DNA of 64,000 nucleotides from Tetragonia tetragonoides (taxonomy: Eukaryota; Streptophyta; Magnoliopsida; Caryophyllales; Aizoaceae). Shown one piece after another: positions 1 to 11,309 of this stretch (position 1 is the first letter of the stretch; each line of letters starts with the position of its first letter). Where the stretch lies: contig CM076139.1 in assembly GCA_038025085.1 (NCBI GenBank), forward strand, positions 23,825,307 to 23,889,306, in the 5' to 3' direction. The notes under the pieces were generated by a model. That model was not told where the DNA came from. It was given only the letters and a program-made list of their open reading frames with translations, and searched no databases. Position numbers and translations under genes: made by a program.

Positions 1-20
1 GTCCTGTTAAGGCTCATCGA

Positions 21-584
21 TTGATAAAAGAGCAAGTTCACGGCTTTAAGAATGTTGGATGTTCTAAACAAGCTTTGAAAAATTTTCAAAGAGACTTGAA
101 AGCGTACATTAAGGACTCTGACGCCCACATGTTCATTGAAAATTTAAAGAGAAAAAAAGAGGTTAACCCATCATTCTATTTTGCGTATAAGCTGGATGAT
201 GAGAGCTCGAGGTTGAAGCATGTCTTTTGGGCAGATGGTATTTCAAGGAAAAATTATGCATTGTATGGAGATGTTGTGTCATTTGATACCACATATGACA
301 CTAACAGATACAAAATGATATTTTCTCCTTTCACTGGGCTCGATAACCATAGGCTTTGTATTAGCTACAGTGCTGCATTCCTTGGAGATGAAAAAGTTGA
401 TTCCCTCATTTGGTTGTTTGATAAATTCCTAGAAGGATGGGGGGTCATCAGCCTGTGTGTATCATCACTGATCAAGAAAGAGAAGGCAATGGAACAACAA
501 GAAAAGAGAAAGAGACTTTGTAGATTTTGTGGACAACAGGCAACCCATGATAGTCGTAACTGTCCTGATAAACTATGCACTTAA
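21..584 (+). pseudogene. FAR1/FRS-like MULE-derived transposase fragment, internally deleted
   Basis: An open frame of 187 residues looks like part of a FAR1-related (FRS) protein, a plant transcription-factor family domesticated from MULE transposases. Residues about 50-135 match the start of the MULE transposase core (FWADGISRKNY, then GDVVSFDTTYDTN with the first catalytic-type Asp, then a conserved FLGDE/WLF block). At about residue 140 the text jumps from the FLEGW block to a C-terminal zinc-knuckle-like segment (CRFCGQQATHDSRNC, pattern C-x2-C-x5-H-x4-C). The rest of the catalytic core and the SWIM region are missing. Family members usually exceed 600 residues, so this is a deletion derivative, or exons of a partial gene that begins outside the window. 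The upstream FAR1 DNA-binding domain is not in view. The FRS-like assignment is reasonably sure; expression is doubtful. Confidence 0.7.
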
Positions 585-1476
585 CCCACTATGAGTTCTT
601 TTTGTCCCCTAGTTCTAGTGTACTTACTATAGTTCAGCATATGTCTAATTAAACTGTCATAATGCATGTTTCTGCAGGTGTCTTGTTACCTATCAATGGC
701 AAAGATTTGAAGCTTGTTTTGCAAATTGCTTTGTTTGCTAAGTCTAGTGGATGACAAGCCTCCTTTGCTGTAGTTGAAACTGTCCAAAGAAGCAGATTGA
801 TAACAAGGACAAAGCTAAATGAGCAATTTTTTACTTATTTACTTACTTACTGGGTATGCCCAGGTTTGCCATGTAATTGACACCAAGGATGTTCAATGGT
901 CCCAATTTAGGCTATTTAAGCACAAGCTAGTAGTTTTGTGTGAAGACAATGTTTTTCTGGTTGCTTAGGACAAATAAAATGCTGGATAAGATGACTAGAT
1001 ATGCTTGTTGTTCCATGAAATGAGAGAATTTTTTGTTTCTGTCTTCTGGTCTTTTATTAATCACCAAAGTTATTATGTCAATACACCATAAGCATTACAA
1101 CACTAAGAAGCAGCAGCAACATGATCAATTAAGTGTAAACATCAAGCTACTGCTAAAGCAATATAGACAGCAACAGCAAGCTGGTGGTACAACAAGAGAA
1201 ACAGCAACAGCAAGCTGGTGGTACAACAAGAGAAACAACAAGTGATGCAGGACCAGGACAGAAAAGAATAGCAAGTTTACAATAGTAAGTTTTTGCAGCA
1301 GCAAAATAGCAGATCAACATAAAGAAAACAAAATGGTTGTACCCCTTATTGTGTTCACAAACGTGCTTGCTTTGTTTAGTTATATGTTTGGTACCAGACA
1401 TCCCCTAAAAACAAATAAAAGCTTGGTATCACAGAGCCACACAGATTTAGAACAAGTAATGAAATTACAATGACAT
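585..1476. other. Non-coding stretch downstream of the FAR1-like fragment
   Basis: No convincing gene. The sequence is AT-rich. It contains CAG/CAA-rich patches near 1108-1240, including a near-exact direct repeat of a segment starting CAGCAACAGCAAGCTGG at about 1168 and 1204. Short open frames here translate to low-complexity Gln-rich or Cys-rich peptides and are not supported. Confidence 0.5.
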
Positions 1477-1547
1477 GGCCTATATGGGATTCGAACCCAC
1501 ATCCTTTTGTGCAATTACACAATGCTCTACCATTAAGCTAATAGGCT
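1477..1547 (-). other. tRNA-like sequence, copy 1 (non-canonical anticodon arm)
   Basis: Read on the minus strand this looks like a tRNA: acceptor AGCCTAT pairing with ATAGGCC at the other end, a D-arm (GCTTA..GGTAGAGC, box A-like) and a T-arm with GGTTCGAATCCC (box B). Between D-arm and T-arm lies TTGTGTAATTGCACAA. It folds as a 5-bp stem with a 6-nt loop instead of the required 7, so no clear anticodon can be assigned. The same cassette recurs at 26934-27003 (+) and 27827-27884 (-). It is either a decayed tRNA gene or the head of a tRNA-derived repeat. Confidence 0.6.
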
Positions 1548-2427
1548 TCAATACAATATCAGACTCTAATTTATCAAAATCTTCCATGTTTAACAATGAC
1601 AAAAAGTGATAATGAATATACAATAAAAGACAAATGAATCTGAGTGTAATTACTGATGAATTTGCAATTTAGAATTAGTATTTGGTGATAGATGAATCTG
1701 CATTTTACCAAAAATGAATTTGGGTGTACAATGTACTGATTGATTATTGTGCAAGTATGGCTAATGAATTTTCAATGCAGACTAACAAGGATTAAACCCT
1801 TAAAACGTTTCCAAAAATACATAGACAACTTCTCAATTTCCACAACATTTCAATGTAATCAAACTAAAAGTCCAATTTTACAATCAAAACCCCATTCTCA
1901 TTAGCAAAGATTCAGGTGACAAAAAATAATTAAGCACCCAAACTATCAATTCCAGAGTTACCCATTATAAATTAAACATAATTAAAAGTACCCAAAACAT
2001 TCAAACTATAATCAGACATAAAAACAAAAAAAAGGAACCTGCATTGCGATCTAGGTTTGTTAGATCGACAAATGCCACTTTGTCTCTATTCATCGTTGAT
2101 ATTGTTGGGGTTGTGGTGGTTGTGCACCTATGCTCATATACCTCTGTTGCTGATGATTGGTCTAACAGAGAAAGAGAGAAAGAGAGAGAGAGAGGAGAGA
2201 GAGGAGAGAAGGAGAGAGAGTACTGGGAAGAATGTCGTTCATTCACTTCCCCAACCCCATCTCCTTTTTCTTCTTTCTTTCTTTTTTATTCTTTTTATTA
2301 TGCTGCTAATTTGTCACTTAAAACCCACCGCGTCCATCTCAGTTGTTCGATCCAAATTAAACAGTACAGATTAGAAGTTCTCACTTATTTTTAAAGTTCT
2401 TATTTTAAGTGGGGTTTTTATTTGAAC

Positions 2428-2429
<2 letters not shown>
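1548..2429. other. Non-coding stretch with purine tract
   Basis: No gene is recognised. A GA-rich tract (about 2163-2222, repeated GAGAGA units) is the main feature, followed by pyrimidine-rich sequence. Open frames over the tract translate to low-complexity Glu/Arg runs and are not credible. Confidence 0.5.

Positions 2430-2476
<47 letters not shown>
2430..2476. repeat. Compound microsatellite (TC)n(TA)n
   Basis: About 17 TC dinucleotides run directly into about 7 TA dinucleotides. The TA run coincides with the likely left edge of the first Helitron-like element. Confidence 0.95.
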
Positions 2477-3207
2477 CACTCTATTCAAAAGGAAGAATCT
2501 AATATATCATATTACCTTACTATTAAAACACAGTGCAGCCCTCTTAAGATTTGCCACGTGGTATAATCGAGATTGCCACATAGGATGCCACGTAAGCCTT
2601 CAAATTCATATGGTAATGACACATAAGCCGCCACGTAAGTCGTTCATGCAAGTGTGTCGAGCATTTATTTGACTTAATAAATACAAAACGACATTATCAT
2701 TATCATACTCTTCAAGTTATAAAATCAAATAACTTTAGTCATGCAACTAGAAAAATAATGATTCTTATTTCATTGGATCAGGTTTGGAAAATACTTCAAA
2801 AAGAGATACGTATGTCCTATATTTGACCCTATAATGTTCGGTAGAAGTTACAAAATGTACACTACATAGTTTATTCTAGCCATGTGGCACTTCTACGAGG
2901 TACTTGCTATGTTTTTCATGTGGCATTCATATCACCATTGAGTTGTCATGTGTTGTTATGTCATTCGTTGCTTTCATTGTATGATTAATTTGTTAGCTAA
3001 ATTTTCTCCAAAATAGATAATTGAATATCAAAACTGCTTTAATTATAACATTTACTTACTTTCTTAATTAAAAAAACAGAATAGGAAAGGCCCTTAATCA
3101 CATGACTGCTCCATCCGTGTACCTAAGACGCCTACTATAATACCTAAAAGAATATACAACATATAAAAAAAAACTAACCCGGGGCATCGCCCGGGGACCA
3201 AAACTAG
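2461..3207 (+). mobile_element. Non-autonomous Helitron-like element 1
   Basis: The right end has Helitron 3' features: a GC-rich hairpin (CCCGGG-gcatcg-CCCGGG, about 3178-3195), eight to nine bases, then CTAG at 3204-3207 followed by T. The left edge is approximate: a TC dinucleotide followed by TATATATA and CTATTCAAAAGGAAG resembles plant Helitron starts. The body has several GCCACGT/GCCACAT motifs, one of them a CACGTG G-box at about 2555. No Rep/helicase coding sequence is seen, so it would need an autonomous partner. Confidence 0.6.
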
Positions 3208-5651
3208 TATATATATAAAAGTGAGTCCATTTCGTGTGGCCACGCCACACAAGCGCCTATATTCATGTGAGGGCGACACGTGGGATGCCACGCAGCGCCC
3301 AAATTCGTGTGGTGATGCCACGTATGCCGCCACCTAAGCCACCCATCCAAGTGGGTCAATCATTAATGATCATTATTTGACTTCTTAAATACAACATAAA
3401 AATAATTATTATAATATTATTCAAATTATAAAATAAAATAATTTTGGTAACGCAACTTTAAAAATTATAATTCTTACTCCGTTGGATCAGGTTTGAAAAT
3501 ACTTTAAAATGAGATACATATGTACTATGTCCTATAACGTTGGGTTCTTTTTGTATGAGGAAGACATGTGGGACGCAACATGTGAGGGATATGTTTGTGT
3601 TAAGACTACACATAGGCCCACATCAATATACGTATAAGCTTGCCACATAGCTTAACAAATAATTTAAGTGTCACGCGTTTAATACAACATCGAGAATTAA
3701 ATTTATTAGAAATTAGTATATTATTTCAAAATAGAAAATAAAATAATTTAAGTTACGTAACTCAAAAAAATTATAATCTTATTTCAATGAATTGGATTTA
3801 AAACGTACTTAAAAATGAGATATATATGTTTTATAAGTTTTCGTAGAAGTTAAGTGCATAAGACACGTAGGATAACCATATAAAGTTGAGCCAATTTCGT
3901 GTGAGCAGACCACGTAGGACGCCACCTTGGAGACCCAATTTCGTGTGGTGATGATACTTAAGAGCCACATAAGTGGACACATAAACAAGTCGTACAAGTG
4001 ACATTAATAAATGCATCCTCATTCTTGACATTAATATAGTAACTAAATATAACATTTATAATTATTAGCTTATTTGTTTCAAATTAGAAAATAAAATAAC
4101 TTTGGTTACGCATTTATAAAAAATCTAAGTTTTACGTCATTGCATTGAAAATGAAAATACTTCAAACTGAGATGTATAAGTCCTATATTTAAACTTACAA
4201 AGTTTGACATTTTTTAGGGAAAGTTTTATACAGGTTAAGGATAAAATACGTATAATAACCATACTGGTAATACATTAATTGAGTATATCACACTAAAATT
4301 TGGTCCTAATTCGAGTGGTGATATAAAAGTGAGTCAATTTTATGTGGGCACGCCACGTGAGATGCCATATAAGCGCTCAATTTTTTATGGGCATGACATG
4401 TGGAACGCTACGAAGAGGCCCAAATTCGTGTAACGATGACACTTAAATCGCCACATAAGCAACGCTTGCCTCCACATAATCCAAACTTGCCATATAACCT
4501 AACAACTCATCATCATCCAAGTGTCACCATTAATGTATCATCATTAGTTGACTTTATTACATAATTATTAGCATATTTTTATATTACAAAAATAATAATT
4601 TTAGTTACGTTTGTTAAAAAATTATAAATCCTACTTCAATGGATTGGATTTGAATTTATTTTTTTTAAATGAGATATATTTGTCCAATACAAGTTGGGTC
4701 CTTTATGTGCGGTGATAACATGTAGACACTACATACAAGGGAATATTGTGCGAAAATGACACGTAGACGCTACATCTACATGTGCACAGCTTTGCCACAT
4801 AACGTAAAAAATATTATCCAAGTTCAATTCATGTTGCCACGACACGCGTACGACGCCACGTAGAGGACCAAATTTGTGTGACGATGACACATAAGCCGCC
4901 ACATAAGCAAAGCTTGCCACATAGCCTAATAAATCATTTATCCAAGTGTCACCCATAAAAGCGTTACCAGTAGTTGGATTTATTACATATTTATATATTA
5001 GCATATTAGTTGGATTTATTAAATATTTATATATTAGCATATTTATATCATACAAAAATTAAATAATTTAGTTACGTAAGTCAAAAAATTTTAAATCTTA
5101 GTTCAATGGATTGACTTTAATAGAAGTTCCAAAATAAGATAAGTATGTCCTATACAAGTTGGGTTATTTCCCTGCGGTGATAACATGTAGACGCCATATA
5201 AGAGGGAATGTTCGTGTGAAAATGAGATGTTAGACGCTACATGTGCACAACTTTGCCACATATAACTTAACAAATATAATCTCCAAGTCTCACATGATCA
5301 TCATCATTCGACTTTATTATAAGACTTATTTCTATATTATTTCAATAAAAAAATATATTTTTAGTTACGTAACTCTAAAAATTATAAATCTTACTTCATT
5401 CAATTGATTTTTCTTTTTTGTTTTGGAATTTTGAAGTAGGCCTCAAATTATCTTCATAAATTAATCTTTTTTACATTCAATCTATTTTAGATATAGATCG
5501 ATTTAGAAGGACATTTCATACCAAAATAATTAAATGATCAAATATAAAATTAGTTGTGTAGTATAAAACAGACATGAGGTATCACCTAAAAAGTTATCTT
5601 CATTTTCGAGAGATATTAACGAGTCCGTGCGAAGCACGGAGATAAAACTAG
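3208..5651 (+). mobile_element. Non-autonomous Helitron-like element 2 with internal diverged tandem modules
   Basis: It starts directly after the CTAG|T of element 1, with TATATATATAAAAGTGAG. It ends with a perfect hairpin (CCGTGC-GAA-GCACGG, 5625-5639), AGATAAAA and CTAG (5648-5651) followed by T. The interior consists of several diverged modules of roughly 300-400 bp. Each carries a phrase like AATTCGTGTGGTGATGMCAC followed by GCCGCCACATAAGC, then AATAAAATAATTTNGGTTACG (examples near 3240-3460, 3890-4110, 4320-4620, 4840-5080, 5180-5370). No coding sequence is seen. Confidence 0.65.
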
Positions 5652-7254
5652 TATATATATTTTTGGGTAAAAGCGCTGGTGATGTGACATGTGTCACTTC
5701 CTTATTGGTTATTACTTTTTCTTCTTTTTCTTTTCTTTTTTTCTTTTGTCATGATGGAATTTATGGTGATATTTAAGTTAATGTATTAAATATCTTATTA
5801 AAAGTATCTATTTAATACTTGAAATTTTTTAATTAAATACTATTTTTTGTCATCAATTTTATTAAGATTTATATTTACAAGTATTAGACCACTTAATGTT
5901 ACCATTTTTATTGAGTTTGATAGTTTTGAGTTTTATAATTGTGGGCAAAATAAGTGTTTTGACGTGCCAAAATATATTTGCCTAATTTTAGGGGATAAGT
6001 GCGGGTAACGCGATGAGGGTCACATATGGACGTATTACTCAACATTTTTATTAAGCAATATATTGTGGGTATTACGTAGTAGGTGATATTTGACTAATAT
6101 TTGCGGTGATATGTGTAGGTCATATGAGAACGAATATGTGACTTATATTTATTTGCCTAATTTACGGGGATAAGCACATATAATGTGACAAAGGTCACAT
6201 AAAAATTCATCATTTTTCAAGTTATAATATATAGCTATGGGTATTACATGATAGGTGATATTTGACTAATATTTGCGGGGATAATCGCATAATTGTGTGA
6301 TAATTAACATGTAACTGATATTTGTGGAATAAGTGTAGGTATATAATTTTGGGTAAGATCGTAGAAAACATGACAAGTGTCGCAATTTGATTGGTCATTT
6401 ATTAAATTTTTTTATTTTTATTTTGGTGAGTAGTTGTCAATATTCTATATTCATTGCTATAACCTATTCATTCTTCTTTTTTTTTTCTTTAGTAAGAATT
6501 ACATTGATACAATCTAAAATGACATTAATGTCCAAATTTAATATTTTGAACACAATAAAAACTTTTACTAGGTATAGATCAGATGATGAATATTTGGGTG
6601 AATAGGTGCACGTAATATAATAAGGTTTATATAGTTGTGGGTATAAGCGCAGTCAATGTACAAGTGTCACATTAATAAATTATATAGCATTTCTTCTTTT
6701 TCGAGATGGTGAGTTGTCGCTATTTTTTTTCAATTAAAAGAAGGTTAGTCTTTCAACTTTTAGAATCCCATTAGTGAAATACATATTAAGGGACAGTCTG
6801 ATCATACTGACGGTTGTTTAATAACAAATTTTATATTAGTTGGTATAAGAGTATGCTACGTAAAAATTGACTATTATTTGTGAGGATAATCGCTGTTAAT
6901 ATGACAAGCTTTAAATATTTAATTACGTTTGATATTTGAGGGTATAAGCACAGGTTAGACACAAAGTTATAAGGATAAGCTTAAATAAATTAACATGGGT
7001 CACATTTGGAGTGACATTTTATTAAGTTATACATATGATGTACAATTGCAAGTTTAATGACAAGTGACTGATATTATTTTATTTTTTAAATAAGAGACTT
7101 ATGGGTAGTATGACATGTGTAAAACTTCGACCAATCACTATTTTTCATCATACTTTACATACCTATAAATAATTTTAACAAATCCAAAAATTAATTTGAA
7201 TATAAAAATATAGTGATAATTTGGTCATCCGTGTGTAGCACGGTAAAGTCCTAG
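5652..7254 (+). mobile_element. Non-autonomous Helitron-like element 3
   Basis: It begins at the right edge of element 2 with TATATATATTTTTGGGTAAAAGC. It ends with a hairpin (CCGTG-tgtag-CACGG, 7229-7243), TAAAGTC and CTAG (7251-7254) followed by T. Inside are diverged repeats of a unit with GGGTATAAGCGCAGG-like and ACATGTGTCAC-like words (near 5670, 6350, 6640, 6890, 6940). No Rep/helicase gene. The sequence differs from element 2, so it is a different subfamily. Confidence 0.6.
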
Positions 7255-7909
7255 TACGAAAATAAAGAATACGAAGAAAGTCAAGAGAAGTGGAAAACGT
7301 GGGGGAAGTTGGACACCAGCATGAAGGAAGTGGACAAGGAGAAGAACTGCAAGATCATGGGCAGTTATCTCAGACCCCTATAAATACAAGAAGAAACAGA
7401 AGAACAAGGCAGCAGAGCTCATATTGACAAGACGCCATAAAGTAGACATTAGAGTAGTGTTAGTGTATCTTAGGAGTAGATTATCAGTTAGACTCTTCGA
7501 GCAAGTGTAATCAAGTCACTCAGTAATGGCGCCTTCTTTTGAGGTATAATTGCTTTATCTTTTATTTTTGTGCTTTGAATCGAATGTATGCCTTACTCTG
7601 ATCGAATGAAGTATGTTTAAGATTCCATCCTAATCTTGCTCTTTTAAAGTTCCAATTTATGCTTGTTTGTGTGGCTTTCTGTTGAAGCATTCGAAAATAA
7701 TAACTGTCACTGTTGTTAAGTGTCCACCTTTTGACCGAGAAGTGTTGGGGGTGGAGGAGCGGGTTCGAATAAAGAGCGGCCTGCTCCAAGATAGTCCTCG
7801 ACCCTTTTTAGGACCTTTTAGGGTGCGTAGGGCTGCCCTTATAGGTTGCTTGTGACCCTAAGTACCAAGCACATCAACAAACTTTCAAGTTACACCCTCT
7901 TAATAAATA
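7255..7909. other. Retroelement-like leader and internal segment
   Basis: No intact gene. On the plus strand CTATAAATA (about 7378-7386) is a good TATA-box match followed by purine-rich leader-like sequence, resembling an LTR promoter. The part next to 7910 would be the start of the internal region of the minus-strand LTR element to the right. The open frame at 7562-7789 (-) has no recognisable domain. Confidence 0.35.
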
Positions 7910-7925
7910 CCCAGTTGAGTCGCCA
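7910..7925 (-). promoter_or_regulatory. Putative retrotransposon primer-binding site
   Basis: On the minus strand TGGCGACTCAACTGGG sits one base after the CA end of the LTR. It closely matches TGGCGACTCCACTGGG-type sites that I recall from Ty3/gypsy Tat/Ogre-like elements (tRNA-Arg primer). It fixes the orientation of the element: LTR at right, body toward the left. Confidence 0.6.
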
Positions 7926-7926
7926 C

Positions 7927-9800
7927 TGTAAACACTAGGGTTTGAATTTTACTCCCTTTACTCTTGGATGTTTAGGATAATTGAAGTCGTCATCGAAATT
8001 TAAGAAAAACACTTGGAAATCAATAAAGAACCCAAATCGAAAGTCTAGAAAGACTCCAACCTAGATTTAATGCACCCCAATCCCGATTGGGAATAAATTG
8101 ATTCTAATGACCCAAAGGACCAAAGTTGAGTTCTGGGGGGTGGGTACAAATTGGGAAGGTGTTACTGTGTTAGGCACCCAATTACGCCCGTTAAATAAAC
8201 AGCCTCTACTAATTGATCTTGTTGATTAATTAAAGTTGCACGGTTCCAAACAAATCGATCGTCCAATTCTTAGAATTAACTAAGTGGGTTGAACGACATG
8301 AAATTATTGCTATTGTAATCGCTTTGCACATGATTTATCCAATTACATGCTATGAATTAATAAAGCGCAAGATTAACCCAATAAATACACAAGATAAAGA
8401 TATTCTCCAAAACCTACCGTTGTTGCTTAACGCGCCAATTGTCAACTTGCATCAATAAATAAGTCAGTAACTTCATTGGAATTAAATTAAAGTAATAAAG
8501 AAGTAGCTAGTTAATAAAAACATGCTTCTCATGCAATACTTATAACTAATAAGAAAATTAATCTAATCATTTTATTAATCTAGTTCTATGCTAGTTCAAC
8601 TAATTAAACATGTAAATATGCAAAAACATGATTTTTATGCTAAACATGCAATAAACATGAATTAAACTAATCTAACATGATTAATATATTAATATACAAA
8701 ATAATAATCAAAACATGCAAATTAATCAACCATAAGCATAATCTAAGTAAAACATGATTATAAAAAGAATTGATTTAAAGAAAATAAACCCTCAGGATAG
8801 AGAACTTGGATGTTTACTTACGAACAGTCGGATTCCCAAAGGTACTTGTTATTGATCAAAGGTAGATGAATTATGTGTTGGTCTTGTGAAGATGAATGGT
8901 ATCAAAGGTTTATTTGGTGATGGAGGAAGGAGATGGATAAGATTGAGAGATTGGGGTTAGAGCTCTAGGGTACAATTTGACCTCTTCATTGTGTTCCCCT
9001 TGAAAGAACGGAGAAAAAAAGTATATATAGAGGTAGGTTTAGGTTTAGGACGGAACTGACAAAAAGGCCGGACAAAATAGTCCAACAGGCGCCTTTCGGG
9101 GGGTCCGCTTGGCGTCCAAGTGGCTACCGCTCCAACAAGTGGCTAGCCGCTAGGGCAAGCGGCTCAGCCGCTTGGGCAAGCGGTTCAGCCGCTAGCGTAG
9201 CGGTTCAGCCGCTCCAGCTAGTGGTTTTCGACTTGAAAGGCCCATAACTTATTCGTTTGACCTTTGTTTGACCTGATTCGTTTTGCATTGGATTCCTTAT
9301 TCAATGGGCTTTCTTTTGGCGATATTATAAGCCCAATTATGATAAGTATTTATGGAGTTATGACCCAAACACTAAAGAGATGTCCGTTTCAGTATACCTT
9401 GCGGTAATTGGATCATATCTCATTCGTTTCTTATTGGAGTAGGATCCATAATATGTCATTTTGAAGGTATTTTTATGAGGAATCCATGTAAAGTATGCCT
9501 ACTTGGTACTTCTTCCTCTAATTGAGGAAAATCCTATTTGAACTGTGGAGTGCGGTAATCAGAATATCGTTTTTATCCCATAACGTTGTCGATTCACATC
9601 TTTTGACTCAGGTATTCGTTTGGGACAAGGTAATGGGAGTTGGAAAGGCTATAGAAAGGGGTATGTGATTGTGGTTAAATTATAGGCTTTATGTCAATGA
9701 TCAAGAGTTCGAACACTTCGAAAATTCTTATTGTCCATGTTATTCTATATCCATCATCATCTGATTTTTGGTGGGACAGAGACAAAATTTGGTGTCTACA
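7927..9800 (-). mobile_element. Long terminal repeat of a Ty3/gypsy (Tat/Ogre-like) element, single copy
   Basis: On the minus strand the segment begins TGTAGACACCAAATTTTG and ends CTAGTGTTTACA, so it has TG...CA ends with a short terminal inverted match (TGTARACAC). A primer-binding-like site follows one base after. A TATA-like CTATATATAC (minus, about 9020-9029) could be the LTR promoter. At about 1.87 kb it is long, as in Tat/Ogre LTRs. No second LTR and no recognisable gag-pol adjoin it, so the element is truncated, probably against the Helitron block at 7254. No clear 5-bp flanking duplication is seen. Confidence 0.6.
9111..9220. repeat. GC-rich short tandem/inverted repeats inside the LTR
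   Basis: The word AGCGGTTCAGCCGCT and near variants recur about every 19-22 bases (about 9158, 9179, 9197). Each copy is a near-palindrome (AGCGGnnCAGCCGCT). It is a compact GC island in an AT-rich LTR. Confidence 0.7.
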
Positions 9801-10514
9801 ATCTCCTTGATAGGTTAGTATAACCCCTCATAATCAAAATTCCCCTTTCGGTTTTAGATTAATCAATCAAAATAAAGCAATAAAGTCATTTAGGCATTTC
9901 ATCAAATACTTGGGGTTGCATACTACCAAACAAGCAATTACCCAAATAATAACATTCAAATCATATCATCCAAGCATTTAAACACCATGGTTGGGCTAAT
10001 CCCAACTCTATTAAAGAGGATTAGCCACTAAACATCATTAAGTTGTCAACTTTAATTAACCAAGACATAATGTTCAACACAAGAGAAATAAGTAAAAGAA
10101 GAGAGAGAAAGAGGAAATAGAAGGGTCAAGAAGATCTTACAAAGTTCTTCAATAATCGTCCCCAAAACTAAGATTAATCACCTTAATAATACTAAGTAAG
10201 AAGTTCATAAACCTAATTATGGAGGCTAAACTTTTTTGGAGAGCTAAAACTAGGTTTAGAGTAAAATAGCATAAGATGGGATAAGCTACTACTCTTCTAG
10301 TGGGCTATTTATTGTCCCTAGTACTTTAAAATGAGTACTTGGTCAAACTGGATTTTACCTAACCAGTGTACCCGACCAAGTAAGGCTGCTGGAATTTTAC
10401 ATAGTGTTCTTTACGCTGTCCGGTTGGTGGGTTACGCTGCCAGCATACTTGACCAAATAAGGTTTCAAATCATAGCCTTTTTCCTATCTTCAAATGAGGT
10501 TTTCAAATTGATAG
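9801..10514. other. Non-coding stretch between LTR and copia remnant
   Basis: No gene is recognised. It contains a purine-rich patch at about 10080-10120. An open frame at 10331-10603 (+) crosses the edge of a hAT element and has no known domain. Confidence 0.4.
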
Positions 10515-10548
10515 TTAAATATAATAGAGATCCGATCATATCTCGATA
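10515..10548 (-). pseudogene. Copia RT C-terminal fragment, left of the hAT insertion
   Basis: Translated on the minus strand, the flank of the hAT element reads EYRDMIGSLLYL, the conserved copia motif after the reverse-transcriptase core (usually YRSMIGSLLYLTASRPD). It continues the polyprotein of the larger fragment at 11302-15130, which shows that the hAT element interrupts one copia element. Beyond about 10515 the similarity stops. Confidence 0.75.
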
Positions 10549-10556
10549 TTCTTTTT

Positions 10557-11301
10557 CAGGGGTGGAAACAGCAAATTTGCATTGGGGGGGGGGCAACTAT
10601 TAGTATTAATATATACTTTTTCCTCCCAAAATTAGCTACCGAGTTTATCTTTTAATATCAATTTGTGTTAGGGGACCAACTATTAGTATTATTATATAAT
10701 TCTTCCTCGCAATGTTAGTTGTCAGGTTTAACTTTTAGTGTCAATTTTACCGATTTTATTTCGACCATAATATAAATCTTTTATGAGAAAAAAGGAGACA
10801 AGAACAACAGAAAATAATCTCTCCATAACGAGAATGTGGTTTTTATTGGTAGGTGTAAGAAGTTGAAAAACAAAAAGAAAACTAATAAACACACCCTAAG
10901 ATACAATCATCAGGATGAAACAAATGACAAAAATTGAAAAGATAAAACTAAAGTAAATAACAAAATAAAAAAATATGCTAGTAGCATAGTTAGCCTGACT
11001 CGAGCAGTAGTATGAGCACTAAGGGAAGGAAAAAACAAAATAAATACCAAAGAGACGTTGACAAAACAGAAATTATTAAAGGAAAGCTTGAATTTGAAAG
11101 AAAAAACAAAGCTCAAGAATGGGCGGAATAGGACTCGAGCAATTAACCCTCGCTATCGAGCGGGCCAAAGCATAAAATGGACGACCAATTTAGCTGCCAC
11201 GCAGGTATGTGTAGTTAGCGCAGAAAAAAACATTTATAGATATATTTCAAAACTTGGGGGAGGCCTTGGCTCCCGCCCGCCACCCTCTAGTTCTGCCCCT
11301 G
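10557..11301. mobile_element. Non-autonomous hAT element with 8-bp target duplication
   Basis: The ends are imperfect inverted repeats of the plant hAT type: CAGGGGTGGAAAC on the left and GTTCTGCCCCTG on the right, with G-rich (GGGGGGGGGGCAAC) and C-rich (GGCTCCCGCCCGCC) subterminal runs. The exact 8-bp duplication TTCTTTTT flanks it (10549-10556 and 11302-11309). No transposase is encoded in the 745 bp. It lies in the pol region of the copia remnant. Confidence 0.85.
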
Positions 11302-11309
11302 TTCTTTTT

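Noticed and set aside
3178..7254. CRISPR-like or short regular repeat array
   Set aside because: The repeats are diverged and irregularly spaced, in plant DNA with Helitron-type ends.
10557..11301. Coding gene in the hAT element (frames at 10910-11116 and 11058-11405)
   Set aside because: Frames are low-complexity and one crosses the element border; no transposase motifs.
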